The notes below the pieces were generated by a model. It did no database searches and had not been told where the DNA came from. It saw nothing but the letters and a program-made list of their open reading frames with translations. Both the position numbers and the translations under genes were made by a program. Of a stretch of DNA of 7,043 nucleotides, positions 6,910-7,043 are shown one piece after another. Origin of the DNA: Betaproteobacteria bacterium (GTDB taxonomy: Bacteria; Pseudomonadota; Gammaproteobacteria; Burkholderiales; Burkholderiaceae_C). The first letter of the stretch is position 1. Every line of letters starts with the position of its first letter. The stretch lies in contig RFNL01000219.1 in NCBI GenBank assembly GCA_009927195.1, positions 1 to 7,043 on the forward strand, written 5' to 3'.

Positions 6910-7043
6910 ATGGCACGCACCGTTCAATGCATCAAATTAGGCACTGAGGCCGAAGGCCTGGATTTCCCCCCCTACCCAGGTGAATTGGGCAAACGCATTT
7001 GGGAAAGCGTCAGCAAACAGGCTTGGGCCGACTGGCTCAAGCA
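6910..7043 (+). CDS. yggX: YggX, Fe(2+)-trafficking protein (N-terminal 44 residues; 3' end cut by window)
   Basis: This is the beginning of a small (about 90 residues in E. coli) cytoplasmic protein of the YggX family. The family is associated with Fe(II) handling, protection of iron-sulfur clusters and resistance to superoxide; its exact biochemistry is still debated. The visible part starts MARTVQC, with the conserved Cys7, continues through EAEGLDFPPYPGELGKRI and ends in SKQAWADWLK. It matches E. coli YggX (MSRTIFC, then EAEGQDF, then YPGELGKRI, then SKEAWAQW) position for position. The start is supported by this alignment and by the GGAGA site 9 bases upstream. It sits 157 bases downstream of argA on the same strand; the intervening possible terminator and promoter suggest separate transcription. 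In other proteobacteria yggX is often next to mutY, whereas here it follows argA. Confidence 0.95.
   Translation, partial: MARTVQCIKLGTEAEGLDFPPYPGELGKRIWESVSKQAWADWLK

Noticed and set aside
6753..6947. 64-residue open frame beginning directly after the argA stop
   Set aside because: It has no ribosome binding site, no recognisable protein, and runs into yggX in a different frame. The yggX start has a good GGAGA site and family support.
1..7043. Search for a novel defence, mobile, CRISPR or RNA-based system
   Set aside because: Coding is nearly continuous across five recognisable housekeeping genes. The gaps are 18, 12, 62 and 157 bases, with no direct-repeat arrays, tRNA-like folds, transposase signatures or unexplained long non-coding stretch.

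Overview
This window looks like ordinary core chromosome of a betaproteobacterium, most likely Burkholderiales and Comamonadaceae-like. That placement is inferred from the protein sequences (a CysB, an HrpA with a DUF3418-type C-terminus, a fused kinase-like/GNAT ArgA, and YggX) and from moderately GC-rich coding with frequent TTG/CTG, GCC and CAA codons. No database was searched. Nothing suggests a mobile element, phage, CRISPR array, RNA gene or transferred island, and the five genes appear intact apart from truncation at the two window edges.

Layout, left to right. (1) The last 89 codons of cysB, the LysR-type regulator of sulfur assimilation, run in from the left edge on the + strand. (2) Eighteen bases later, on the same strand, is a complete class I/II PLP aminotransferase of the methionine aminotransferase (YbdL) type. 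(3) Only 12 bases beyond its stop, the 3' end of hrpA meets it head to head. hrpA is a 1,292-residue DEAH-box RNA helicase that fills more than half of the window on the - strand. (4) A 62-base divergent gap holding a possible bidirectional promoter separates hrpA from argA (N-acetylglutamate synthase, + strand). (5) After a 157-base gap with a possible weak terminator and a plausible promoter plus good ribosome binding site, the first 44 codons of yggX (Fe(II)-trafficking protein) run off the right edge.

Functionally, the left pair may be linked by sulfur amino acids: CysB controls cysteine and sulfur acquisition, and the aminotransferase interconverts methionine and its keto acid. hrpA (RNA and ribosome quality control), argA (first step of arginine synthesis) and yggX (iron handling and oxidative-stress protection) are housekeeping genes with no evident joint pathway. 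I did not find an undescribed system. The findings are modest regulatory or decoding curiosities and are scored accordingly.
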